A stretch of DNA of 13,673 bases. Origin: an archaeon. GTDB taxonomy: Archaea > Asgardarchaeota > Hermodarchaeia > Hermodarchaeales > Hermodarchaeaceae. The notes beneath the pieces were generated by a model that was given only the letters and a program-made list of their open reading frames with translations, was not told the DNA's origin and searched no databases. This document shows, piece after piece, positions 5,621 to 12,786 of the stretch. Location of the stretch: assembly GCA_016550425.1 (NCBI GenBank), contig JABXGS010000059.1, positions 1-13,673 of the forward strand. The letters are read 5' to 3'. Every line of letters begins with the position of its first letter. Position 1 is the stretch's first letter. Both the position numbers and the translations under genes were made by a program.

Positions 5621-6750
5621 CCACCCCAATCCCCTACTTTCCCAAGAAATGCCCAACCTGCCCAATTTACCACCTTCGCCAAACAACCCAACCAGGCATT
5701 AAAGCCACTTACCAACGCAAATTTGACATCATCACCGAACTCCAAATCGTCTGCGACTACACCTGCAACGAAAAAAGCAGTCCACAACTTGCTGTAGAAA
5801 AAGACTGCACCCAAGACACTATCCAAAACATCGTCCGCCGATACAATAAACCCCTCCGTCCCCTCCGCGACGCCCAACTCATCCGCCGCGGATCTAAAGA
5901 GCAATCATTTCCCCTCTCCACCGAAGTTCCTAAACTCCTCCAATATTCCAAGGTAAAGCCCTTCCTGCCGCAACTCATCGCCATCATGCTTCTCACCGAC
6001 GGAGGTGCAGGTAAACGCAAAGGTCGTGGGCATTACATTACCTTCACTAACAAGGCCGAATCCCTTCATGCCATCTTCGCAGACCTCATCCATAACTATT
6101 ACAATCAACCACCTTCTGCTTATTTCAAACCCTACTGGAGCAAACGAAACAAGCAAGGTCACAAAGCTTACTATACTACCTACAACCGCAAGTACGACAC
6201 TGAGATCATGCTTAACGACCTTCTCAAACTCAGTCCCACCTACAGAACTCGACCAAGACGAGGACAAACCTGGGAAAAATACCTCAGAGAACCAACACAA
6301 CCAAAAATCCAATTTCTCTACGATTCGAAAATTCCGCACAATGTTCATAGCTTTGGAATTCGACTAGCAATGAGTGCAGAAGGATCCATTAGTCCAATCT
6401 TCAAATTAGATAGTAGATTTCCTTATCCGCACCTTACTTTTGCATGTAAACATCCAGAACTCAAAAATCAATGGAAGGACTATTTCAAAACGCAAGGATT
6501 TTCTTTTAACAAAACTAATGAAATGATTGAAACAGCTCAGATTCGAATGGCTGACAAATTTTTGAAAATTGGTGGTTTTATCAAGGGTGTCAAAGTAAAG
6601 ATTAGTAGTTATTACAGTGGACTTGACAAGCAATCGGTTCTCAAGGCTATTGTCCTTGACAGAAAGAACCATCCAATTCCTTTGAAACTCTCCAAGCAGG
6701 AAAAACACAAAATCCTACGTAAACGGGCAATACGATTCGAGGAAGCCTAA
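5617..6750 (+). CDS. LAGLIDADG homing-endonuclease-like protein with N-terminal zinc-finger/HTH region
   Basis: The 377-residue protein has a Cys set CPTC (12-15) and CDYTC (46-50) that may bind zinc. A helix-turn-helix-like segment follows (about 55-78, LAVEKDCTQDTIQNIVRRY), then two LAGLIDADG-like helices. The first is LIAIMLLTDGG (120-130, acidic D128) and the second is GIRLAMSAEGS (247-257, acidic E255). The 127-residue spacing fits a double-motif monomeric endonuclease, and both acidic residues are present. Such enzymes cut a long specific site and spread their own gene by repair. It is free-standing, not inside an intron or intein. Its stop lies 63 nt from the actin stop, in convergent orientation, and its last codons (FEEA) are part of the repeat. 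Codon use changes sharply near 6310. A transcription-factor relative of the LAGLIDADG family is possible. Confidence 0.7.
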   Translation: MTTPIPYFPKKCPTCPIYHLRQTTQPGIKATYQRKFDIITELQIVCDYTCNEKSSPQLAVEKDCTQDTIQNIVRRYNKPLRPLRDAQLIRRGSKEQSFPLSTEVPKLLQYSKVKPFLPQLIAIMLLTDGGAGKRKGRGHYITFTNKAESLHAIFADLIHNYYNQPPSAYFKPYWSKRNKQGHKAYYTTYNRKYDTEIMLNDLLKLSPTYRTRPRRGQTWEKYLREPTQPKIQFLYDSKIPHNVHSFGIRLAMSAEGSISPIFKLDSRFPYPHLTFACKHPELKNQWKDYFKTQGFSFNKTNEMIETAQIRMADKFLKIGGFIKGVKVKISSYYSGLDKQSVLKAIVLDRKNHPIPLKLSKQEKHKILRKRAIRFEEA

Positions 6751-6812
6751 CTTCTGCTCAACCGATAAAAAAAATGAAAAAGGGGAGGCAAGCCTCCCAA
6801 AAAACAGCCACT
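6734..6812. repeat. Actin 3' region (parent-type copy) with the FEEA-stop codons
   Basis: It covers the last codons of the endonuclease-like gene, GCTCAACC, the A-rich run, the perfect GGGAGGC-AA-GCCTCCC dyad and the bases up to the living actin stop. Copies at 2151 and 2950 share all these parts. The copies at 976, 4391 and 4979 share only the A-rich run and hairpin. Confidence 0.8.
6771..6804 (-). terminator. Actin transcription terminator: hairpin with T-runs
   Basis: The dyad GGGAGGC-AA-GCCTCCC (6783-6798) is perfect. On the - strand it is preceded by six Ts and followed by CTTTTTCA and eight Ts. Archaeal termination mainly uses T-runs. This lies directly after the actin stop. Confidence 0.75.
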
Positions 6813-7958
6813 TTAGAAGCAGCGATGGATAACTCCAGCACCCTGCTCCATATATTCCTTTTTCGTGACCCACATGCGTTGAAAGGTCTTTAGGCTGGCT
6901 AGGATGCTGCCGCCGATCCAGACGGAGTACATCCGCTCTGGGGGTGCAACAATCTTGACTTCGACGTTCTCTGGGATCTGCTCAATGATTTCTTTGCGCA
7001 GACGCTCTTTCAAACCAGGGAACATGGTGGTTCCACCGGAGAGCACAATGTTGGCGTAGAGGTCGCGGCGGAGGTCGACGTCACACTTGCGCACTGCCTC
7101 AACAATTGCATCGTCGAGGGGTTGGGCTTCGACGCCGATAGCGCCTGGATTGAACAAGACTTCGGGGCCTTGGAATCGTTCGGCGCCGACGGTGAGGGTA
7201 GAGCCGTCGGGGAGCATGTATTTCTTTTCCATGCCAGCGACTTTTTCGGCAAGCTTAGTTTCTTTCTCGGGTTCAAGCGCAACATAGCAAAGCTTCTCTT
7301 TGATGTCGCGGACGATTTCGCGTTCGGCGGTGGTGGTCAGGGAGTAGCCGCGTTGGCGGAGGAGGCGTCGGAGGTATTCGGTGATGTCGCGGCCGGCGAG
7401 GTCGACGCGGCTGATGGCGTGGGTGAGGGCGAAGCCTTCGTAGATGGGGACGATGTGGGTGACACCGTCGCCGGAGTCGATGACGAGGCCGGTGGTGCGT
7501 CCTGAAGCGTAGAGGCTGAGGACGGCTTGCATGGCGACGTAGATGGCGGGGATGTTGAAGGTTTCGAACATGATTTCGGCCATCTTTTCGCGGTTGGCGC
7601 GTGGGTTCAGTGGGGCTTCGGTGAGGAGGACGGGGTGTTCGGTGGGGTCGATGCGTAAGTCGTTGTAGAAGGTGTAGTGCCAGATCTTTTCCATGGCGGG
7701 CCAGTCGGTGATTTGGCCGTGGGCGATGGGGTAGACGAGTTTGAGGACACCTCGGAGTTGTAAGGCTTCTTCGCCGATGTAGTATTCGCGGGTGTAGTGT
7801 TCGACGTCGGTCATGTAGGCGGGGTATTTGGGGTAGCCGATGAGCGTGGGGAACACGCTGCGTGGCTGGTCTTCACCGGCGTAGCCGTTTTTGCTTAAGC
7901 CGGTGCCGTTGTCAACCACCAGGGGTTTGGCGGTGACCATTTCTTCTTCTGTTGCCAT
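6813..7958 (-). CDS. Actin (lokiactin-type)
   Basis: The 381-residue protein is a full-length actin-family ATPase that forms cytoplasmic filaments in related Asgard archaea. Phosphate-1 loop: VVDNGTG (14-20). Gln144 corresponds to actin Gln137. Phosphate-2 loop: DSGDGVTH (161-168), with the catalytic Asp and His. Adenosine motif: SGGTTMFPG (307-315). The C-terminal signature [10 protein letters not shown] (344-353) and the tail HRCF, like eukaryotic HRKCF, are present. ATG 7958 is chosen by alignment with the family. The nearest ribosome-binding sequence (AAGGAG) lies about 13 nt upstream, unusually far. The gene is convergent with the endonuclease-like gene and divergent from the regulator at 8223. 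Its last 38 codons are the source type for the relic copies scattered over 82-5134. Confidence 0.97.
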   Translation of the reverse strand: MATEEEMVTAKPLVVDNGTGLSKNGYAGEDQPRSVFPTLIGYPKYPAYMTDVEHYTREYYIGEEALQLRGVLKLVYPIAHGQITDWPAMEKIWHYTFYNDLRIDPTEHPVLLTEAPLNPRANREKMAEIMFETFNIPAIYVAMQAVLSLYASGRTTGLVIDSGDGVTHIVPIYEGFALTHAISRVDLAGRDITEYLRRLLRQRGYSLTTTAEREIVRDIKEKLCYVALEPEKETKLAEKVAGMEKKYMLPDGSTLTVGAERFQGPEVLFNPGAIGVEAQPLDDAIVEAVRKCDVDLRRDLYANIVLSGGTTMFPGLKERLRKEIIEQIPENVEVKIVAPPERMYSVWIGGSILASLKTFQRMWVTKKEYMEQGAGVIHRCF

Positions 7959-7972
7959 TAGATAGGTTCATC

Positions 7973-7984
7973 TCCTTCGAAGGA
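7973..7984. promoter_or_regulatory. Palindrome TCCTTCGAAGGA over the actin ribosome-binding site
   Basis: This 12-bp perfect palindrome contains the AAGGA of the actin leader (- strand). Pairing, as a hairpin or as a protein site, could hide the ribosome-binding sequence. Confidence 0.35.
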
Positions 7985-8011
7985 TTTTTGGTTAATGAAA
8001 AGGGATTATCA

Positions 8012-8051
8012 GGCTGGAATACTTCCCAGGCTGGTCTTTGTATTCCCAGTC
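8012..8051 (-). promoter_or_regulatory. Stem-loop in the actin 5' leader
   Basis: GGCTGGAATAC (8012-8022) pairs with GTATTCCCAGTC (8040-8051), with one bulged base. CAGGCTGG also occurs twice here as a direct repeat. Given the TATA box at 8070-8077, the stem-loop would lie near the start of the actin transcript, as an operator or mRNA structure. Confidence 0.4.
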
Positions 8052-8069
8052 TAGGCACTTCGAATTTTA

Positions 8070-8077
8070 CTTTTAAA
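8070..8077 (-). promoter_or_regulatory. Probable TATA box of the actin gene
   Basis: TTTAAAAG on the - strand. Transcription would begin about 25 nt downstream, near 8045-8050, giving a leader of about 90 nt. Confidence 0.5.
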
Positions 8078-8098
8078 GATTCGGGCAGGTTTTGGGGT

Positions 8099-8130
8099 CA
8101 TCTCTATCAACGTTATTAGTCATAGAGATG
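8099..8130. promoter_or_regulatory. Perfect inverted repeat CATCTCTAT-N14-ATAGAGATG between divergent promoters
   Basis: Two 9-bp arms (8099-8107 and 8122-8130) match perfectly around a spacer that itself contains AACGTT. It lies upstream of both the actin TATA box and the regulator TATA box. A winged-helix dimer such as the adjacent gene product is a plausible ligand. Confidence 0.45.
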
Positions 8131-8180
8131 TTGAATTAAACCGCAAAGGCGTCTAGGAGAACAGGCGGGGGGACGAGCCA

Positions 8181-8188
8181 TTTATATG
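8181..8188 (+). promoter_or_regulatory. TATA box of the wHTH/CARF-like gene
   Basis: TTTATATG fits the archaeal consensus. A start near 8208-8212 would give a leader of 11-15 nt before ATG 8223. It would exclude the upstream in-frame TTG at 8196. Confidence 0.6.
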
Positions 8189-8222
8189 CCGGACTTTGCA
8201 CGGTTTTAGTGTAGTAGCCCGT

Positions 8223-8939
8223 ATGCTGGGAGAGCTAACGAATAGAAGAGCACATCATAGAATCGGTGGTCAAGTGTCCGAGGGTAAAGTTCGTCGTGTC
8301 ATCGGTGGTGTCGAAGCACGGAAGATTATCCTCCGCAACCTCTTGGATGGGCCACAAACGGGACTCGTCCTCCGGGCAGCCATTGCGCGTCGGGTCTCGA
8401 AGCCCGTTGATGACGTGTCCGATGCGATGCTGTATTTTAATTTGCAGCATCTGGAAAATAATGGGTTAATTGAACGATTCCGTGATGGCAAGGAAAAAGC
8501 CGCCCGGTTGGTCCCTCATGAGATTCAAAGTGTACGCCGCGTTTTGGGCGTGAATGCGCCTGTAGCGTATATTGGGGCTATTGGGGAGGATCCTGGCGTC
8601 TTGCATGCGGTGCCGAAACGCATACGTGCAGAGACGTCCTTCCGTCCTGAGAAGTACCACTATTTTGTGGAAGAAGCAGCGCGGCGTCGTTTAAGTGGAT
8701 TGACACCGGATCGCATTTTGCACGAGGTTCCTGAAGATATTTTTCTGCATGATTTGGGCAAAATGTATGAACTGGTCTACAGCCTCTCACAGGATCTCAT
8801 TCGGGAGTATGCGATTCTTATTGATGTGACCGGTGCGGGTAAAATCTGTGCGTTGGCCTTGTATCAATTGGCCATTGAATTTGATTTGCCCTGTATATTT
8901 GTCACCGAATTAGGCACCGTCACCTGGATGCGCCGCTAA
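8223..8939 (+). CDS. Winged-helix regulator with C-terminal CARF-like Rossmann domain
   Basis: From ATG 8223 the protein has 238 residues. A winged helix-turn-helix comes first (about 30-105: EARKIILRNLL, then a FNLQHLENNGLIERF recognition/wing pair). A C-terminal domain from about 114 starts PVAYIGAIGEDPGVL and ends with DVTGAGKICALALYQLA and DLPCIFV. The last motif resembles the TGGTK-type loop of CARF domains, which bind cyclic oligoadenylates in CRISPR-linked proteins and in archaeal Csa3-type regulators (there the HTH is C-terminal). No CRISPR locus is in view. TTG 8196 lies almost on the TATA box, so ATG 8223 is preferred; no ribosome-binding site precedes it, as usual for short-leader archaeal mRNAs. 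It is divergent from actin and may control both genes. Confidence 0.65.
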   Translation: MLGELTNRRAHHRIGGQVSEGKVRRVIGGVEARKIILRNLLDGPQTGLVLRAAIARRVSKPVDDVSDAMLYFNLQHLENNGLIERFRDGKEKAARLVPHEIQSVRRVLGVNAPVAYIGAIGEDPGVLHAVPKRIRAETSFRPEKYHYFVEEAARRRLSGLTPDRILHEVPEDIFLHDLGKMYELVYSLSQDLIREYAILIDVTGAGKICALALYQLAIEFDLPCIFVTELGTVTWMRR

Positions 8940-8982
8940 TCCAGGATATTCTGTTAAAGCCTGCTTCCTGAAATCGAGAGAG

Positions 8983-11166
8983 CTAGGAAGAGGGGGCATT
9001 ATTGAGTTCAAACGGAATTTCGGTTTGACAGGGGATGATAACGCCTTTGTTACGAAGGGAGAAAAGGACGTCAAACACTTCGAGGCTTTCAACGCCCTTT
9101 TTGGCGAGGTATTGATCAACTAAAGCCTTAATGAAAAAGCAGCTCTTTTTATCGGTCAGGGTTTTTGCTAGTGCGTAGAGTCTTCGCTCGGATGAGCTGA
9201 GTGAGAGCGTTTGAGCCAGGTCCGCTTGGAGCATGTTGGGTACGCGTAGAGAAATGAAGAAGTATTCATCGACGAGATCGATGCCTTCACTGAAAATATT
9301 AAGGCGCCCCGCCCAGTTTTCGAACACATCCTGATATTGTTGTTCAAACTGCTCAGTGAATTCTTCCAGGCGTTTACCTAGCTGGCCACTGGGAGGCTGT
9401 TTGAAGATTAAAGCGTTTCGTGTGTATTGGCCATCATGGACGATGATGTGGAAGTCACGATAGGTGATTTGTTGTAGAGAGGAGGTGTCATCAAGAGGTT
9501 CCAGGGATTCGTCGGTTTCGGTAAGATTTACCCCAAAAGCAGTGATGGCTTGGATGAGTGCACTTACGAGATTGGCTTTCATTTTTCGGTCAATTATTGG
9601 ATCTAATAAGCATAGCCCAGTTTCTTTATGGATTAACAGGATTCGTCGAATTTTGTGAATATCATAAAATGAGTCCACCAGTGTCTGCAGTTTTCGTTGA
9701 TGGGACCTTTGTCGGGGAAGGAGGATCTGTTGTCGGTAAAAAGCGAAGACTACCGAAATAAGCAGAAGTAAAACAACGATGATGGAGAGGAGAACCCACC
9801 AGTAGAAGGAAAGAGGAGACACGGGAATCATACAGTACACATGCCATATCCCATCCTCTGCATTGTTGATGATGAGGAAGTCTCCGTCCACGACCCAATC
9901 AGTATAGAGGAGAGTATTTCGATGAAGAAATTCAATTGTAGAATTGGGGAGGAGAGGCACGCTAATGGTTTGATTCTCTACACCTGTCGGGAAATCCACT
10001 ATTATCGTGAGAAGCCAATTCGCTTCCAGTTGGACCGATGTTGGTCCAGAACTGACCGGAACCATATCAATGAAATTTCCCACCCAGCGCACATCGAAAT
10101 TAATGGACCATTGATAGAAATTCGGCCAACTGAGTAATATCTGATACAGACGTGGCGCTCCATCCAATAACACCGGAGGTTGGTATTCGTCACTGGCCCA
10201 TACACCATTCGACGGGGCTTCTTGATTGGCTACTGGATGTCCGTTAAGTCGCAGATTGATAGCGGAAGGGAAGAGTTCTGAAGATTCGGGAAGGATAGAG
10301 ACATTGAGAAACAAGTCGCGAGTCCGATAGCTCCATGAGTTAAAATGCCCATAGCAATCGCCTTCATCCTCTTCATCGGGATTCACATCATCGCGACAGT
10401 ATACCCAATTAATTCGGGTATCAGTGGTAGCCCCAAAGGCACGACCAAGGCCGAAGTAGAAAGTGTGAGCATAGGTGGACAAGGGATTAAGCACTAGTGC
10501 GCTTTCGTTGGTATCAATCCAAAACCAGTATTCCTCACCGGGTTCGAGCATCGGTGATACAGGGACTTCAATCCAATCGGTAAAGGGAGCAGACGTGTCG
10601 ACAAAGGTGTCGGCTTGGGTTCCGGGTTCAGCGCCATAAACCCGGTAGCGGAAAATACCTTGCGATTCACCACGAAGATAGATCCAAAACCCATCGACCC
10701 GAACTGGTTGAGTTCCATTGATGCGGAAGCCCATATAGGATTCTTCGTCGGTCCAGATATAATCTTCAAAGGGACAATTGACCGGGTTATAGTCTTCCAC
10801 GGCGATTTGTATGGGTTCAGGTTGAATATTCGAGAAATGGAGGGTCTCGCGAGATAACTGACCCTGAGTAACAGTCAAAGTGAATTGGTTTCGGCTGTTC
10901 AGATTAGGCCAAATGTGTTGTTGCATCCAAGTTAATTGAGCGAGAGGAGAACTTTGATTTTCAAGAAATTGGATGTTGCCAGTAAAGGGTAGATTGGTTA
11001 GTGTGTGAGCACGCCCCGGGGTATTGAGTGGGAAAGTGGTAATTGGATTCTGGACTGGTTTGTTCAATGGAAAATAGAAGAGGAACCCATTGAACAGCAG
11101 TATTAAGCTAATTACGAGAGAGACGATATGAAGCCCGGTGGCCTTCCGGGGAATCTTCATATTCAC
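8983..11166 (-). CDS. Two-TM receptor-like protein with cytoplasmic longin-like domain
   Basis: The 727-residue protein has an N-terminal TM/signal anchor (about 11-31) and a large outer region (about 35-450) rich in Trp, Tyr and beta-strands with several NxT/NxS sites. A second TM helix follows (about 455-477), then an inner part. From about 502 to 625 the inner part reads like an archaeal longin/roadblock-type domain: IRRILLIHKETGLCLL, a long helix ending LIQAITAFGVNL, ITYRDFHIIVHDGQ, and a closing helix LEEFTEQFEQQY with ENWAG. The last 90 residues (about 640-720) look like a helical, winged-helix-like tail. Longin and roadblock modules bind small GTPases, so this may link an outside signal to GTPases. 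GTG 11166 is used because GGGAGGT lies 4-5 nt upstream; ATG 11160 is the alternative. Not a family I can name. Confidence 0.72.
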   Translation of the reverse strand: MNMKIPRKATGLHIVSLVISLILLFNGFLFYFPLNKPVQNPITTFPLNTPGRAHTLTNLPFTGNIQFLENQSSPLAQLTWMQQHIWPNLNSRNQFTLTVTQGQLSRETLHFSNIQPEPIQIAVEDYNPVNCPFEDYIWTDEESYMGFRINGTQPVRVDGFWIYLRGESQGIFRYRVYGAEPGTQADTFVDTSAPFTDWIEVPVSPMLEPGEEYWFWIDTNESALVLNPLSTYAHTFYFGLGRAFGATTDTRINWVYCRDDVNPDEEDEGDCYGHFNSWSYRTRDLFLNVSILPESSELFPSAINLRLNGHPVANQEAPSNGVWASDEYQPPVLLDGAPRLYQILLSWPNFYQWSINFDVRWVGNFIDMVPVSSGPTSVQLEANWLLTIIVDFPTGVENQTISVPLLPNSTIEFLHRNTLLYTDWVVDGDFLIINNAEDGIWHVYCMIPVSPLSFYWWVLLSIIVVLLLLISVVFAFYRQQILLPRQRSHQRKLQTLVDSFYDIHKIRRILLIHKETGLCLLDPIIDRKMKANLVSALIQAITAFGVNLTETDESLEPLDDTSSLQQITYRDFHIIVHDGQYTRNALIFKQPPSGQLGKRLEEFTEQFEQQYQDVFENWAGRLNIFSEGIDLVDEYFFISLRVPNMLQADLAQTLSLSSSERRLYALAKTLTDKKSCFFIKALVDQYLAKKGVESLEVFDVLFSLRNKGVIIPCQTEIPFELNNAPSS

Positions 11167-11228
11167 GATTACCTCCCACAGGGCGTGCCTTGCGTGGTCC
11201 TGTGTGTTTTTTCAGCTAGAGCGCGCTT

Positions 11229-11244
11229 TGATTTCCGGAAATCA
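11229..11244. promoter_or_regulatory. Perfect 16-bp palindrome TGATTTCCGGAAATCA
   Basis: It lies around the expected transcription start of the longin receptor (TATA box at 11272-11280 on the - strand). It is well placed for a repressor site. Confidence 0.5.
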
Positions 11245-11257
11245 GTAGCATTTGAAA

Positions 11258-11272
11258 TGTACGCTCCGTACA
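11258..11272. promoter_or_regulatory. Inverted repeat TGTACG-CTC-CGTACA
   Basis: A perfect 15-bp dyad directly downstream (- strand) of the TATA-like box. Binding here would block the preinitiation complex or polymerase. Confidence 0.45.
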
Positions 11273-11280
11273 ATAAATAT
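11272..11280 (-). promoter_or_regulatory. Probable TATA box of the longin receptor
   Basis: ATATTTATT on the - strand, about 105 nt upstream of GTG 11166, with two dyads between it and the coding region. The rest of 11167-11394 holds no gene I can support; a 72-codon frame there has no family features. Confidence 0.4.
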
Positions 11281-11394
11281 CCCAGTTGCCTCGGTTGAAG
11301 ATCAGGAGGAATTTTGCTGAATTCGTAATCCCTTTCAACGAGAAAAGCGACAAAAATCCCAGAAAAAAAGATGTTCAGTGATCCCAATTATCAA

Positions 11395-12120
11395 CTAGTC
11401 AGATTTATGCAGTTCAGAGGAAAAGGGGACAAACGCGCCATCGTGGAGTATGGGTGTTAAGCTGTAGCGGTTAGGCTGGGCACAAAAGGTAATGTCTTCT
11501 TCATAACCGGCTCGAACCAGAAGACTTCCATGACGACTCACCAATAATTCACGAGCTAAATCCCCAATATCAGCATAGCCAGGGGGTCCATCAGGATCGC
11601 GAATACGAATCATGAGTTGATAACAGGTGAAGTCATCTTCCGTTGCGACGCCATGCACACTTCCCGCAGAGATGACAGAAATCGGCTGTCCTAACTGGAT
11701 AGCTAACTTGCGAGCGGTGGAAGAGACGTGATCAATATTCAAAAACGCCCCCACTAAGAGGGTCGCCTTCGCGGGAGGCACTCCAAGGGTTCGTGTGAAA
11801 TTACTTGTAGTAAGAATAATGGGATGCCCACGGATTCGGTTAGTGAGAAAACTGCGCGGCGAGTTTCCATAATCGAAGCCGGCTGGAGGATGAGCCGCTC
11901 TTTCCCCAGCCAGAAACCCATTCGGAAAATGATAGATTCTTTCCCGGGCTTCTTCCACTGTGGGAACCGGAATAATCTTTGAAGCCCCGTTGGCAAGAGC
12001 CGTAATTATTGTACTGCTTGCTCGGAGCACATCCACAAGGATAATCACATGCTGTTTGTCCACCGCTTCGGCCAGTGCTTGGGGTCCCGAACCATGCGTC
12101 ACTGAAAGGGTATCCGACAT
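11395..12120 (-). CDS. comB: ComB-like 2-phosphosulfolactate phosphatase
   Basis: The 241-residue protein has the ComB family motifs: VDVLRASST (29-37), LAGERAA (70-76) with FDYGNSP (82-88), and LTTSNFTR (103-110). Characterised ComB removes phosphate from 2-phosphosulfolactate to give sulfolactate, an early step of coenzyme M synthesis in methanogens. The family also occurs in non-methanogens, where the role is less clear. In the third motif Phe108 stands where many members have Gly (TTNGTR), so a shifted substrate is possible. The start is ATG 12120 with GGAG 9 nt upstream. It follows the phosphatidyltransferase gene by 27 nt and is probably cotranscribed with it. Confidence 0.82.
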   Translation of the reverse strand: MSDTLSVTHGSGPQALAEAVDKQHVIILVDVLRASSTIITALANGASKIIPVPTVEEARERIYHFPNGFLAGERAAHPPAGFDYGNSPRSFLTNRIRGHPIILTTSNFTRTLGVPPAKATLLVGAFLNIDHVSSTARKLAIQLGQPISVISAGSVHGVATEDDFTCYQLMIRIRDPDGPPGYADIGDLARELLVSRHGSLLVRAGYEEDITFCAQPNRYSLTPILHDGAFVPFSSELHKSD

Positions 12121-12147
12121 AGAATAAGCTCCGTGCGACAGGCGGGT

Positions 12148-12774
12148 TTAAGGTTTTGGTGCGTCCAGCTGGTGAAGACCCCGACGGTAATAGAGGACTC
12201 GGTAGATCACCGTCAGATGACTCAGAATAGCCACCAGGACCAATCCGACATACAGGAGTGGAGGATAGAGAACCGCCCCAATGCTAGTTACCACCAAGAT
12301 GAAGAGGCGTTCAGACCGAGCCGCCAGACCAACGTCTGTATCAGTCACACCGGCGGCTTGTGCGCGACTTCGACTATAACTGACTAAGATAACCCCGATC
12401 GCCGCAACGATGACCCAGCACCAGCTGGGTCCCCAATGAGGAAAGGGATTCGGGAGCCACAGAAAGGGCAAAAGAACTAACACATCAGCACCTCGATCTA
12501 GCATCGAATCAAGAAATCCACCAGCCAATGAAACCTGCCCGGTGCGACGGGCGACTTCCCCATCTACTCCATCTAATACTCCAGCAAGGAAGACAAGAAG
12601 TCCATAGATAAGAACCCAATGATATAAGCTGAGCAGGAAGGCAGCGAGCCAAGCGAAGAAAAAGGCTAGGACACTGATGGTGTTTGGAGCGAATCCTAGG
12701 CGAATAAAGCCACCGGCAAGAAACCGAACCAAGGGACCGAACACCCGTCGAAGACGAAATTGTGAAGGCACCAT
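12148..12774 (-). CDS. CDP-alcohol phosphatidyltransferase (archaetidyl-head-group synthase type)
   Basis: The 208-residue integral membrane enzyme has the full CDP-alcohol phosphotransferase signature: D68, D71, G72, A75, R76, G85, D89 and D93, in the order DxxDGxxAR(x8)GxxxDxxxD. About five or six TM helices surround it. Family members move a CDP-linked lipid or alcohol onto an alcohol phosphate at the inner membrane face. In archaea this makes archaetidylinositol-phosphate, archaetidylglycerol-phosphate or related products. The gene begins 12 nt after the nucleotidyltransferase stop. Such pairing resembles the cytidylyltransferase plus phosphotransferase pair used for inositol-phosphate compounds, but the substrate is not shown by sequence. 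The upstream ribosome-binding site is weak (AGGA). Confidence 0.87.
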   Translation of the reverse strand: MVPSQFRLRRVFGPLVRFLAGGFIRLGFAPNTISVLAFFFAWLAAFLLSLYHWVLIYGLLVFLAGVLDGVDGEVARRTGQVSLAGGFLDSMLDRGADVLVLLPFLWLPNPFPHWGPSWCWVIVAAIGVILVSYSRSRAQAAGVTDTDVGLAARSERLFILVVTSIGAVLYPPLLYVGLVLVAILSHLTVIYRVLYYRRGLHQLDAPKP

Positions 12775-12786
12775 AATCGCATCCTG

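Noticed and set aside
5201..5686. 161-codon - strand frame
   Set aside because: Antisense shadow of the 5177 gene; Gly/Val-rich because the other strand is C-rich.
965..6812. Integron-like array with attC sites
   Set aside because: One-gene units separated by short repeats look integron-like, but the repeats are actin coding tails plus terminator rather than attC hairpins with core sites, and no tyrosine integrase is seen.
2151..6812. CRISPR array from the regularly worded repeats
   Set aside because: The copies are 600-1800 nt apart, of unequal length, and divergent in a codon-like pattern.
7122..7505. 127-codon + strand frame with repetitive Gly, Ala, Asp and Val
   Set aside because: Antisense to actin; its composition is a by-product of C-ending actin codons.
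8196..8222. TTG start for the CARF-like regulator
   Set aside because: It lies only about 8-15 nt from the TATA box and would be upstream of the expected transcript start.
8945..8995. Convergent terminator hairpin CTTCCT...AGGAAG
   Set aside because: The arms are only 6 bp with a 14-nt loop and there is no T-run; too weak to call.
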